This document shows positions 6,947 through 14,565 of a stretch of DNA of 24,063 nucleotides, piece after piece. A model generated the notes under the pieces. That model did not search any database and was not told the origin of the DNA. It worked only from the letters and a program-made list of their open reading frames with translations. How positions within the stretch are numbered: the first letter of the stretch is position 1; the number at the start of each line of letters is the position of its first letter. The DNA is from SD8 sp035528475 (lineage in GTDB: Archaea; Halobacteriota; Methanomicrobia; Methanomicrobiales; Methanospirillaceae). The stretch covers positions 1-24,063 of the forward strand of contig DATKYO010000026.1 of the NCBI GenBank assembly GCA_035528475.1. Reading direction: 5' to 3'. A program made the position numbers and the translations under genes.

Positions 6947-7339
6947 TCAGGTCTCGCTCTTCTGGGAAAGTGCACGGTGCGGGCAGGCCTCGATACATCT
7001 TCCGCAGAGGATGCACTTTGACTCATCCACCTGCAGCTTCCAGTCATTATCAAACCAGAAGACCTCCTGAGGGCATATGGTAATACACGCCCCGCAGTCA
7101 ACGCATTCGCTCTCGTTTAATACAATGACATCCTCAAGGATTCTCACCGATGCCCCCATGTCTCCAAGCTTCTCCTTCACAATCTCGCAGGACTCATCAG
7201 GGATATCAATCAGGGCTTCCCCTTCAGAGGAATCGATGAACGCACGTTCTACATTGATCAGAACACCTGTATCCCTCACGACCTGGGCAATAATTGGTTT
7301 TTTCCCTGCTTTTCGGGAAAAGGAGACAATAAGTTTCAT
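6947..7339 (-). CDS. NIL-domain / 2x[4Fe-4S] ferredoxin subunit of L-aspartate semialdehyde sulfurtransferase
   Basis: The protein has 130 residues from ATG 7339. Residues 1-73 form an NIL domain. Two [4Fe-4S] motifs follow: CVDCGACITICP (Cys79, 82, 85, 89) and CILCGRCIEACP (Cys109, 112, 115, 119). The same fusion is known in methanogens (the MA1822 type), where with the adjacent DUF39 protein it converts aspartate semialdehyde and sulfide to homocysteine. The clusters are thought to supply electrons for the reductive step. The ATG overlaps the upstream stop as ATGA and has GGAAGGTGG about 6 nt ahead. The GTG at 7348 is therefore not needed as a start. Confidence 0.88.
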   Translation of the reverse strand: MKLIVSFSRKAGKKPIIAQVVRDTGVLINVERAFIDSSEGEALIDIPDESCEIVKEKLGDMGASVRILEDVIVLNESECVDCGACITICPQEVFWFDNDWKLQVDESKCILCGRCIEACPHRALSQKSET

Positions 7340-8844
7340 TTCAGCCACCTTCCGCCAAAGAGTTTTCCGAGATTCATGGCAGTAAGCATCCCTATGACCC
7401 TGATATTGGAATCCACAACCGGGAGAGCACTTATATTGTAGCGTTCCAGTTTTTGGACGGCAATATCCACCGGTTCATGCGGGGCTACGGTAATGACCTT
7501 TTTCTTCATAATGTCGCGAACAAGCGATCCCTTGGTCGGGTTTACTACAGCCTTGGAGATATCATAAGTGGTAACGATGCCGACCAGTTTTCCTTCGCTG
7601 TCAAGCACGGGCAGGTGGTTTGTCTCACCTTTCAGAAGTTTCCGGGCTGCAGTCCGTATTTCCTCGGTTTCACTGATTGAAATCACCAACCTGTCCATGA
7701 TATCCAGCACTCTGGGTCCCTGCTCGGTTTCACGCATGGGTTGCGCGGATTTGGTGGCATCGATGCGTCTTGTGGGAAGGGTGAGTTCCATTTTCCCGCT
7801 CTCGACCATGCATTTCAGTTCCAATGCGACTTCACGGGACCGCCGGTAACTGGACAGTGAAGACGTACGGACTTCTTCTCCGTTGAGTTCCACCATTCCA
7901 CTCTTGAGATCGGCATAGTTCACCTTCCGCAGCGACGGCCGCGACCGTGAAGGCACACCATAATCGCTGATATCCACAAAGATGTCTTCATCTCTCACCG
8001 CAGTCCTTCGTACCATGTCAATGTCCGTAATTGGAATCGGTACACCGAGGCCCACATAGAGGGTGACACCATACCCGGTCATGGTGGCAGCCCTGATATA
8101 CTCTGCAGACATCTCCTTCATGTTCCCAGTAACCATCAGTGTACCGAATCCGGATGCGGGAGAGTGCTGAGTCCCTTCTCCGATAATCATGCCGATGGCA
8201 CCTCCCAGAAAAATGGGCACACCGCTACCTATCATCCGGAATTCAGGGTCATTGCTAATGGGGTTTAACACCCCGGACCCGGAATAGGTAATATTTCCAT
8301 TATTGGGGAGTAAAAGCCCCATATAGGTATGAAGGCTCCTGTCAGTGCTGTTGGATGCGGCATTATATCGCTGGTAGCCATTTCTCGCATTGCACATGAT
8401 GGCCTGGTTGAGGTTTTCCATGAGAAGTTCGGTAGTGATGGTCCGTCTTGGATAACAGTCAGTACCCCTTGAAATAGCCCGTAATTCCACAGATTTCCCG
8501 GAGATCAGATCTTCAATGACATGGGCACCCCCATAATCATCCTCTCTCGTTGTCGATCTCTGGGTAGCTCCGATATAGGTATCAACGGCAGCGAGGCCGC
8601 CATATGCTTCGACATCGTTCAGCCAGATACGCTCCATACGGATGGGGGGGTCCGCATGCCCGAAATTTATAAAAGCCCCCGAAGAACACATGGCCCCGAA
8701 TGTGCCGGTGGTGACTACGTCTACTTCCTTAAGGGCGCCCTCCTCGCCCAGTTCATCAACTATCCCGGGCATTTCCTCCGCAGTAACGACTTTTACGTTG
8801 CCATCACGGATCCTCTGGTTGATCAACTCGATGGACTTGTGCAT
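7336..8844 (-). CDS. L-aspartate semialdehyde sulfurtransferase, DUF39 domain with CBS pair (homocysteine biosynthesis)
   Basis: The protein has 502 residues from ATG 8844. Residues 1-360 are the DUF39 domain. The family cysteines lie in GTFGAMCSSGAF (Cys53), GTDCYPRR (Cys130) and AIMCNARNGYQ (Cys151). In the Methanosarcina homologue MA1821, two cysteines at nearly the same positions are reported as important for sulfur transfer (from memory). The Gly-rich core includes GGAIGMIIGEGTQHSP. Residues about 378-435 and 442-498 are two CBS domains, which usually bind adenosyl ligands and could let S-adenosylmethionine or ATP level control homocysteine synthesis. ATG 8850 is an alternative start; CTATAAATA is centred 27 nt from 8844 but only 21 nt from 8850. 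The ferredoxin partner follows with a 4-nt overlap. Confidence 0.88.
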   Translation of the reverse strand: MHKSIELINQRIRDGNVKVVTAEEMPGIVDELGEEGALKEVDVVTTGTFGAMCSSGAFINFGHADPPIRMERIWLNDVEAYGGLAAVDTYIGATQRSTTREDDYGGAHVIEDLISGKSVELRAISRGTDCYPRRTITTELLMENLNQAIMCNARNGYQRYNAASNSTDRSLHTYMGLLLPNNGNITYSGSGVLNPISNDPEFRMIGSGVPIFLGGAIGMIIGEGTQHSPASGFGTLMVTGNMKEMSAEYIRAATMTGYGVTLYVGLGVPIPITDIDMVRRTAVRDEDIFVDISDYGVPSRSRPSLRKVNYADLKSGMVELNGEEVRTSSLSSYRRSREVALELKCMVESGKMELTLPTRRIDATKSAQPMRETEQGPRVLDIMDRLVISISETEEIRTAARKLLKGETNHLPVLDSEGKLVGIVTTYDISKAVVNPTKGSLVRDIMKKKVITVAPHEPVDIAVQKLERYNISALPVVDSNIRVIGMLTAMNLGKLFGGRWLK

Positions 8845-8866
8845 GGTCATAATATTTTTCTATGAA

Positions 8867-8875
8867 TATTTATAG
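8867..8875 (-). promoter_or_regulatory. TATA box of the homocysteine-synthesis operon
   Basis: CTATAAATA on the minus strand is centred 27 nt from ATG 8844. It is a near-consensus archaeal box A and indicates a leaderless transcript. Confidence 0.6.
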
Positions 8876-8905
8876 ATGTTTCGTATTACTATGGGTAATA
8901 AATGG

Positions 8906-8912
8906 TTTATAA
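8906..8912 (+). promoter_or_regulatory. TATA box of the Nif3-family gene
   Basis: TTTATAA is centred 27 nt before ATG 8936. It supports that ATG over the in-frame ATG at 8876, which overlaps the divergent TATA box. Confidence 0.55.
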
Positions 8913-8935
8913 CCGGCCCGGACACATTACTAACC

Positions 8936-9643
8936 ATGGAGATAGGGGCATTCATCCTGGAGATGGAACGCCTGGCTCCTCCTGACCTGGCAGATGAGAT
9001 GGATGTGGGGAGGATCGGGCTGATTATTGAAGGAAAACAATACCTGGAGACCATATGTACTGCACTTGATGCCACCCCTGCGGTAATTAGCCAGGCTGTC
9101 CGGGCAGGGGCAGATATGCTTGTGGTGCATCACACTCCAATCTGGAACCCTGTTACCTCTATATGCGGCCCTTTTGCCTCACTTGTTCGGCAGGTGATGG
9201 AATCGGGGCTTAACCTCTATGTAATGCATACCAACTTCGACCGGGCACCACGTGGGGTGAACGAGGTTTTGGCCGAAATTCTCGGGCTTTCATATACGGA
9301 GCCCCTGTCTTTGGGTATTGCAGGGGATTGCGATCTCACATTTCAGGAAATGTCCCGCCGCCTGGCATGCCCGTTGCGGGTCTGGGGCCAAATTTCACCC
9401 CCATATCGCCTGGCTGTGGTGGGGGGGAGTGGTTTTTCGCCAGACCTTATAGAGGAGGCTGAATGCAAAGAATGTACAGCTTTTCTCTCATCGGAACTGA
9501 AGCACTCGGTAATGAGGCAGTCGTCCCTGCCCCTTATCGAGGCCACTCACTACGCGCTTGAGGCACCTGCAATGAAGATGCTCGCTGATCGGTGCGGCTG
9601 GCAATATATCGAAGATCAACCACGGTTGCAGGTATGGATATAG
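8936..9643 (+). CDS. Nif3-like metal-binding protein (DUF34 / YbgI family)
   Basis: The protein has 235 residues from ATG 8936. The Nif3 dinuclear metal ligands are present: His65-His66 in VVHHTPIW, His98 and Asp102 in VMHTNFDRA, and His205 and Glu209 in EATHYALEA. The N-terminus (FILEMERLAPPDLADEMDVGRIGL) and the middle block GVNEVLAEILGL fit the family. It is often misnamed GTP cyclohydrolase 1 type 2; its real role is unsettled, and metal handling or a hydrolase role has been proposed. The chosen start has a TATA box 27 nt upstream and no Shine-Dalgarno motif. The 3' end overlaps the SWIM gene by 10 nt, so the two are co-transcribed. Confidence 0.85.
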   Translation: MEIGAFILEMERLAPPDLADEMDVGRIGLIIEGKQYLETICTALDATPAVISQAVRAGADMLVVHHTPIWNPVTSICGPFASLVRQVMESGLNLYVMHTNFDRAPRGVNEVLAEILGLSYTEPLSLGIAGDCDLTFQEMSRRLACPLRVWGQISPPYRLAVVGGSGFSPDLIEEAECKECTAFLSSELKHSVMRQSSLPLIEATHYALEAPAMKMLADRCGWQYIEDQPRLQVWI

Positions 9644-9960
9644 ACGACTTCTGGGACCAGTTAAAGGCGGAAGGCGATCTCAAACCCCGGCTTTCTGATA
9701 AAGTGATCCGCCTTTATGGGGAACGGGGGAGGAAAGCACTGATGGCTATCAACGAAGGACAAATAAAGAAGTATCTGGATTTCTTTGTTGTTGTGGGAAA
9801 AACAGATGAATATGTCGTTGACGATGATTTCTGCACCTGCAATGATTTTATATTCAGGGGTGGGCAGTGCTGGCATATCATTGCCGTGCGGATTGCCGCA
9901 ATTACCGGGACTTTCGAATCATTCGACCTCTGGTACCAGGACGTCTGGTCCGAACAATAG
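9634..9960 (+). CDS. small SWIM zinc-finger protein
   Basis: The protein has 108 residues from ATG 9634. Residues 67-81 read CTCNDFIFRGGQCWH, which is a SWIM finger (CxC, nine residues, CxH). Before it is a short helical part (RLSDKVIRLYGERGRKALMAINEGQIKKYLDFFVVVGK), and after it a Trp/Asp-rich tail. SWIM fingers bind DNA or protein and occur in recombination and chromatin factors; archaea have small stand-alone versions of unknown role. An ATG at 9592 in the same frame would add 14 residues with no family likeness. The start overlaps the end of the Nif3 gene by 10 nt, with GCAGGT just ahead. Confidence 0.78.
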   Translation: MDIDDFWDQLKAEGDLKPRLSDKVIRLYGERGRKALMAINEGQIKKYLDFFVVVGKTDEYVVDDDFCTCNDFIFRGGQCWHIIAVRIAAITGTFESFDLWYQDVWSEQ

Positions 9961-10021
9961 CCTCCGGACACACAGTATTTTATCGTGAGAAACCGAATTT
10001 TATGATATTACGTGGATTTCC

Positions 10022-12760
10022 ATGCTCGAAGAAGAATATCAGCTTGAATATTTTACCACCAAAGGCCTGTTGAGGAAAATATGCAAAAAATGCGGTTCCG
10101 CATTCTGGACACGGAATCCCGAGACCGAAATCTGCGGGGACGCCCCGTGTGAAACATACAATTTCATAGGAAATCCGGTCTTCAGGCGCCATTCGGTGGA
10201 CGAAATGAGAGAGGCATTTCTCTCCTTTTTCGAGCGGAACGGCCATACGCGGATAGAGAGATATCCTGTGGCTGCTCGTTGGAGAGACGATATTTATCTC
10301 ACAATCGCTTCAATTGCCGATTTCCAGCCCTGGGTTACCGGTGGAGTTGTGCCCCCGCCCGCAAATCCCCTCACTATCTCCCAGCCATGTATACGGCTTA
10401 ATGATCTGGACTCGGTGGGAAGGTCGGGACGACACCTCACCCTCTTCGAGATGATGGCTCATCACGCGTTCAATTCGGATATCGAGGATATCTACTGGAA
10501 AGAGCATACTGTTGAACTCTGCGACCAGTTCATAGCTTCCATCGGAGGAGATCTCGAAAAGGTGACTTACAAGGAGCACCCCTGGATTGGTGGGGGGAAT
10601 GCCGGGCCCAGCCTGGAAGTTCTTATTGGCGGGCTTGAGGTCGCCACATTGGTATTCATGAACCTGGGCCGCCAGAAAACTGAGAAGCCTGGCATCGATC
10701 TGAATGGCAGTATATACTATCCGATGAACAACTGGATCGTGGACACCGGCTACGGACTCGAGCGTTTCGTATGGGCGTCCACAGGCTCCCCGACCATTTA
10801 TGATGCAGTATTTCCGGAGATGGTGAGCGGGGTAATGGAGTCTGCGGGCCTGGAACACTTCCTCGATGATCCGGAGTATACCAAGATACTCTCCCTCAAT
10901 GCAAAATTTGCCGGTGTAATGGATATATCTGGTACAAATCTCTATCAGTTGCGGAAAAAAGTGGCCACGGCGATTGACGTCCCGCTGGAAAAACTCGACC
11001 GCATGATCACTCCAATCGAGAAGGTCTACGCCATTGTGGATCACACCCGCTGCTTAGCATACATGCTTGGGGACTGCATCGTTCCCTCAAATGTGAGGGA
11101 GGGTTACCTGGCCCGGCTTGTGTTGCGGCGTACCCTGCGCATGATGAATGACCTCGATATCAGTGAACCGCTCTCCGATCTCATCGAACAACAGATGAAA
11201 ATTGTAGGGACCGGGGCATTTGAACAGGATTTGCTCATAGTCCGGGAGATCGTGGAAAGGGAGGTGGAGAAGTACAACGCCACGCTGGCCAGGGGGACAA
11301 AGATTGTCCAGAAAATTGCCAGGAGTTACAAGAAAAAGAGGGAAAGGGTTCCGCTTAAAGAGATTGTCACTCTCTACGATTCGCACGGACTTCCTCCTGA
11401 GATAATCAAAGATGTGGCGGCTAACGAGGGAGCGGTCGTTGATCTCCCCGACAATTTTTATTCCCTCATTGCGGACATGCACTCTGAATCAGGCGCCGAA
11501 GAAGCCCCTGACCCGTTCGCCCGCTACCAGGAACGTATTACCGCACTCCCTGCCACAAGGAAACTCTTCTATGAGCAGCCCTGTGAGATGGAGTTTAATG
11601 CTGTAGTTATTGACGCCTTTGATGAATATGTGGTGATGGACCAGACACTCTTCTATCCTGAGGGGGGTGGCCAGCCGGCAGATACCGGGATGATCATGGG
11701 TACTGAGAGCATTGTCCGGGTTGAGGATGTGCAGAAAATCGGCGAGGTCATCCTCCATCATATCACCGGAGGGGTGCTCCGCCGTGGTGATCGTGTCAAG
11801 GGAATGGTCGATGAGGAGCGCCGCTGGTCACTGATGCGCCATCATACTGCCACCCACCTCCTTCTCCATGCCGCAAAGGAAGTGCTTGGTGCACACATAC
11901 ACCAGGCAGGAGCCCAGAAGGGCCTTGAGTCTTCAAGGCTGGATATCAGGCATTACAAACATATCACACCTGACGAATTAAGACGGATTGAGATCGCTTC
12001 CAACCGCATGGTTATGGCGGATCAGCTGGTGGATATCAGGCAGGAGGATCGTACTCGGGCCGAGCAGGCGTATGGTTTTGTTCTCTACCAGGGAGGCGTC
12101 CCGCCGGGCCGGGAGATCCGGATTGTTCAGGTTGCCGGTGATATAGAGGCATGTGCAGGAACACATTGCCGGAGTACGGGGGATATCGGGTTGATCAAGA
12201 TCATCAGGGTAGAGCATATCCAGGACGGGATTGAAAGACTCGAATTTGCGGCAGGGATGGCAGCTATCGAGTATGTTCACAAAATTGAGAAGATCGTGAC
12301 GCAGTCAGCAGAGACCCTTTCTGTCCAGCAGGAGATTCTTCCTTCCAGCGTGGTTCGTTTCTTTGGTGAATGGAAAGAGCAGAAGAAAGAAATTGAGCGT
12401 TTAAGCCAGAGAATAGTCGAACTTGAGATTGACACCATCACACCTGAAACGGTGGAGGGGCATCATCTTATAATCAGGCATATAGATCTCCCCCCAAGAG
12501 ACCTGGCAGCAATTGCCAGTCGTTTTTCAGACCAGGGTGGTGTAGCACTGCTGGCAGGGGTTTCCGATCGGGTGAACGTGGTCCTGATGTCAGGCAACGA
12601 GCGTGTGAATGCCGGAGAAATCATCGGCAAAATTTGCATACTACTTGGTGGAAAAGGAGGAGGATCCAAAACAATGGCCCAGGGAGGAGGCCCTGATATG
12701 GGACAGCTGGACCTCGCCCTAAAGGTCGGCAGAGAGCAGATCATGGCGGCCCTGAAATGA
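10022..12760 (+). CDS. alaS: alanyl-tRNA synthetase, archaeal type
   Basis: The protein has 912 residues, the usual archaeal length. It begins with the archaeal zinc cluster: Cys21, Cys24, Cys38 and Cys43 (ICKKCGSAFWTRNPETEICGDAPC). The class II catalytic core covers roughly 55-300 (ISQPCIRLNDLD, HHAFNSDIE, NWIVDTGYGLERF). The tRNA-recognition helices follow, then the editing domain with zinc ligands in HHTATH (607-612) and CAGTHC (711-716). It ends with a DHHA1 oligomerisation domain whose Gly-rich motif reads GGKGGGSKTMAQGGGPD (877-893). It charges tRNA-Ala and clears Ser or Gly mischarging. A weak GTGGAT precedes the ATG and a TATTTTATC box lies about 42 nt upstream. It overlaps the next gene by 4 nt (ATGA). 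Confidence 0.97.
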   Translation: MLEEEYQLEYFTTKGLLRKICKKCGSAFWTRNPETEICGDAPCETYNFIGNPVFRRHSVDEMREAFLSFFERNGHTRIERYPVAARWRDDIYLTIASIADFQPWVTGGVVPPPANPLTISQPCIRLNDLDSVGRSGRHLTLFEMMAHHAFNSDIEDIYWKEHTVELCDQFIASIGGDLEKVTYKEHPWIGGGNAGPSLEVLIGGLEVATLVFMNLGRQKTEKPGIDLNGSIYYPMNNWIVDTGYGLERFVWASTGSPTIYDAVFPEMVSGVMESAGLEHFLDDPEYTKILSLNAKFAGVMDISGTNLYQLRKKVATAIDVPLEKLDRMITPIEKVYAIVDHTRCLAYMLGDCIVPSNVREGYLARLVLRRTLRMMNDLDISEPLSDLIEQQMKIVGTGAFEQDLLIVREIVEREVEKYNATLARGTKIVQKIARSYKKKRERVPLKEIVTLYDSHGLPPEIIKDVAANEGAVVDLPDNFYSLIADMHSESGAEEAPDPFARYQERITALPATRKLFYEQPCEMEFNAVVIDAFDEYVVMDQTLFYPEGGGQPADTGMIMGTESIVRVEDVQKIGEVILHHITGGVLRRGDRVKGMVDEERRWSLMRHHTATHLLLHAAKEVLGAHIHQAGAQKGLESSRLDIRHYKHITPDELRRIEIASNRMVMADQLVDIRQEDRTRAEQAYGFVLYQGGVPPGREIRIVQVAGDIEACAGTHCRSTGDIGLIKIIRVEHIQDGIERLEFAAGMAAIEYVHKIEKIVTQSAETLSVQQEILPSSVVRFFGEWKEQKKEIERLSQRIVELEIDTITPETVEGHHLIIRHIDLPPRDLAAIASRFSDQGGVALLAGVSDRVNVVLMSGNERVNAGEIIGKICILLGGKGGGSKTMAQGGGPDMGQLDLALKVGREQIMAALK

Positions 12761-13350
12761 CTGAAGAGGTAATTGTACTTCAGCCGGGTGATGAAAGGGC
12801 GCAAAAAGTTGCCCGTGCCATTGCAAGCCAGACTGCAAATGACATTCTGCATATTCTCCAGGAAGGCCCGAAAACTGCAAGTGATCTTACTGGCGTGCTG
12901 AGCATACCCATGGGCACAGTAAAATATCATATCGAAAACCTCCTGGAGGCCGGTCTGCTGGAAGTGTCGGAGACTCGCTATAGTGTGAAAGGAAGAGAAG
13001 TCAAGGTGTATTCCCTTAAAGATCAGTTGCTCATCGTGGCGCCTAGGGATAAAAATATACGATCAATTCTTCTGCGGTATGCCACACTGTTTGTGGTGGT
13101 GGTGTTCGCAACCTTCGGTTTCTATATCCTGCAACCGCTGCTGTTCGCGGCAGGTGGAAATGGAGAGATGGCAATACAGGAGGCCCCGTTGGTTGAAAAA
13201 GATATTGGAATCATGGCCCAGCCAGCCCCTTCGGCCGATTATTCATCATTTTCAGGTTCCCATGAAGCGATAATCGCCTTCTTCATGGGAGGGTGCATGG
13301 TACTCATTCTGCTGCTGATATATGAGGTATACCTGTGGAAGAAGAAGTAA
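12757..13350 (+). CDS. membrane-anchored ArsR-type winged-helix regulator
   Basis: The protein has 197 residues. Residues 18-90 are an ArsR-like winged helix: ANDILHILQEGPKTASDLTGVLSI, recognition helix PMGTVKYHIENLLEAGLLEV, and wing TRYSVKGREVKVYSL. A first hydrophobic helix covers about 106-132 and a second about 171-193, followed by a KKK tail. Between them is a 40-residue loop, probably outside the membrane. The predicted topology has both ends in the cytoplasm, so the DNA-binding domain is correctly placed. It could sense an envelope signal directly. The start overlaps alaS by 4 nt, so its level is tied to alaS transcription. Ligand and target genes are unknown. Confidence 0.8.
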   Translation: MTEEVIVLQPGDERAQKVARAIASQTANDILHILQEGPKTASDLTGVLSIPMGTVKYHIENLLEAGLLEVSETRYSVKGREVKVYSLKDQLLIVAPRDKNIRSILLRYATLFVVVVFATFGFYILQPLLFAAGGNGEMAIQEAPLVEKDIGIMAQPAPSADYSSFSGSHEAIIAFFMGGCMVLILLLIYEVYLWKKK

Positions 13351-13380
13351 ATACACATTTTTCAAATCGACTTCTCCCGA

Positions 13381-13415
13381 TCCTGCAGGAGTAACCCGGC
13401 ACCCGGGATCAGGAC
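13381..13415 (+). terminator. GC-rich hairpin region after the membrane regulator gene
   Basis: About 30 nt after the stop there is a palindrome TCCTGCAGGA, then CCCGG-CAC-CCGGG. The flanking TCCTG and CAGGA could pair around the latter, giving one extended hairpin. A T run and AT-rich sequence follow at 13428-13446. It may be a terminator or the 3' end of the alaS operon mRNA. The rest of the gap up to 13471 shows nothing else I can name. Confidence 0.35.
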
Positions 13416-13471
13416 GGGAAGGAGCGAATTTTTGATAAAATTTAATTCTCCGTTATAGAACGCATGTCGGA

Positions 13472-13624
13472 TTATTTGCTACTTTCTCCTGGCAATAATC
13501 GCACCTGCATTGATTCCACGCAGCCGGAATACACGAGGACCCGAAGCCTCCCTTTGGCCGCCACGCCTAAGAAGGTGGTGGCGGGGTGATCGGGAATTTC
13601 AGACCGGGCATAGATTAGGCCCAC
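13472..13624 (-). CDS. possible small protein of 50 residues, unknown function
   Basis: A minus-strand frame runs from GTG 13624 to TAA at 13472-13474. The residues look protein-like: it starts VGLIYARSEIPDHPATTFLG and continues with a basic and beta-like stretch (AAKGRLRVLVYSGCVESMQV) and the tail RLLPGESSK. Its third codon positions are G/C in roughly 60% of cases, like neighbouring genes. The frame remains open upstream for about 9 codons to a TAA, but no ATG is available; the start could be this GTG. A TTTTTTAAAA box lies 23-25 nt before it, so a leaderless message is possible. It lies just downstream of the surface-protein gene on the same strand. It could instead be a gene remnant. The frame contains a CCGCCAC/GTGGCGG inverted repeat. 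Confidence 0.35.
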   Translation of the reverse strand: MGLIYARSEIPDHPATTFLGVAAKGRLRVLVYSGCVESMQVRLLPGESSK

Positions 13625-13665
13625 AAACGGCTCTCCGTCTCTTTTAAAAAATTACGTACTCCATA

Positions 13666-14457
13666 TCATTTCCGTATTCGATATGCAAGCACTGCGGCTC
13701 CCAGCAGACCACCGCACAGACCTGCTATGGGGACAGGTGACGCAGTCGGTGTCGGCTCTTCCGTCGGCTCCCCTGAAGGAGTTATTGTCATTTCTGTAGT
13801 CCTTGCAGGCATTACCACGGTGAACTTAACCGTGGTCATGAATCCTTTCGCATCCGAGAAACTCACATAATAATTTCCTGGATCTGATACTGCAATCTTT
13901 TTCGAGAAATGTCCGTCAATTCTTCCGGGGATAGTAGTCGTCCGGATGTTTGTTACGGGTACGACAAACCCGCCGGGCCCGGTGACCTTCATACTAATGG
14001 TGGCAACGCCAATATCCTGTATATATCCCTCCACAAGCAGTGTCTCCGTAAGTGTCTGTTCCAGGGGTGAAGTAATTCGAAGTTCATCAGAGCGGTCTAT
14101 AATATCAAGAATTTTTAATGTCGTTGACCCTGAACCCAGTTTTGTTCCCTGGTCAGAGGGAAACGCCACCTCCAGTTTATACTGGCCTGATTCGAGTCCC
14201 ATTGTGCTTAAAGATGCTATGAACTCCTTTGATTCATCAATGATCACAACTCTTCGTTCCACCAGCTCCGGGAGAGGCTGGTTCAGTTTATAGAACATCA
14301 GATCAAATTCGGTCCCGGCAGGGAATGTTGTACTGCCGGTGACCACAAGAGGAACTCCTGCCTGGACCTTTTCCGGGGCGTCAATATTCAGGATGTATCC
14401 CTGGGCGCCTGCTGCCAGGGCTGCAGTCATGATAACGAAAAAAACCAGACATCTCAT
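13666..14457 (-). CDS. exported, C-terminally membrane-anchored surface protein
   Basis: The protein has 263 residues. Residues 1-19 are a Sec signal peptide (basic start, LVFFVIMTAALAAGAQG). The ectodomain is rich in beta strands with immunoglobulin-like rhythm: INIDAPEKVQAGVPLVVTG-type repeats near residues 22-40, and further strand blocks near 70-115 and 125-215 (VTGPGGFVVPV, SDPGNYYVSFSDAKG). A Thr/Pro linker (TPSGEPTEEPTPTASP) then leads to a hydrophobic anchor (about 241-259) and the tail YRIRK. This is a cell-surface protein facing outward; ligand and function are unknown. GGAGG lies 10 nt before the ATG, and a weaker ATATTATT box 27 nt before. It resembles in layout the protein whose tail opens the window. 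Confidence 0.78.
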   Translation of the reverse strand: MRCLVFFVIMTAALAAGAQGYILNIDAPEKVQAGVPLVVTGSTTFPAGTEFDLMFYKLNQPLPELVERRVVIIDESKEFIASLSTMGLESGQYKLEVAFPSDQGTKLGSGSTTLKILDIIDRSDELRITSPLEQTLTETLLVEGYIQDIGVATISMKVTGPGGFVVPVTNIRTTTIPGRIDGHFSKKIAVSDPGNYYVSFSDAKGFMTTVKFTVVMPARTTEMTITPSGEPTEEPTPTASPVPIAGLCGGLLGAAVLAYRIRK

Positions 14458-14565
14458 ATGGATCTATCCTCCGGGAACGAATAATATCCTTGTGATCGCG
14501 GGGGATTGGAAATAGGGGGAATTTCAGGCTGATCCGATTGATGATAAAAGGGATAATGGGGGATT

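Noticed and set aside
10310..11044. Minus-strand frame of 244 residues inside alaS
   Set aside because: It is antisense to the catalytic core of alanyl-tRNA synthetase, with no promoter or family likeness.
13464..13589. Plus-strand frame of 41 residues opposite the small minus-strand frame
   Set aside because: It has an ATG but its composition (Ser/Thr/Arg/Pro-rich) is less protein-like than the opposite strand. At most one of the two is likely to be real.
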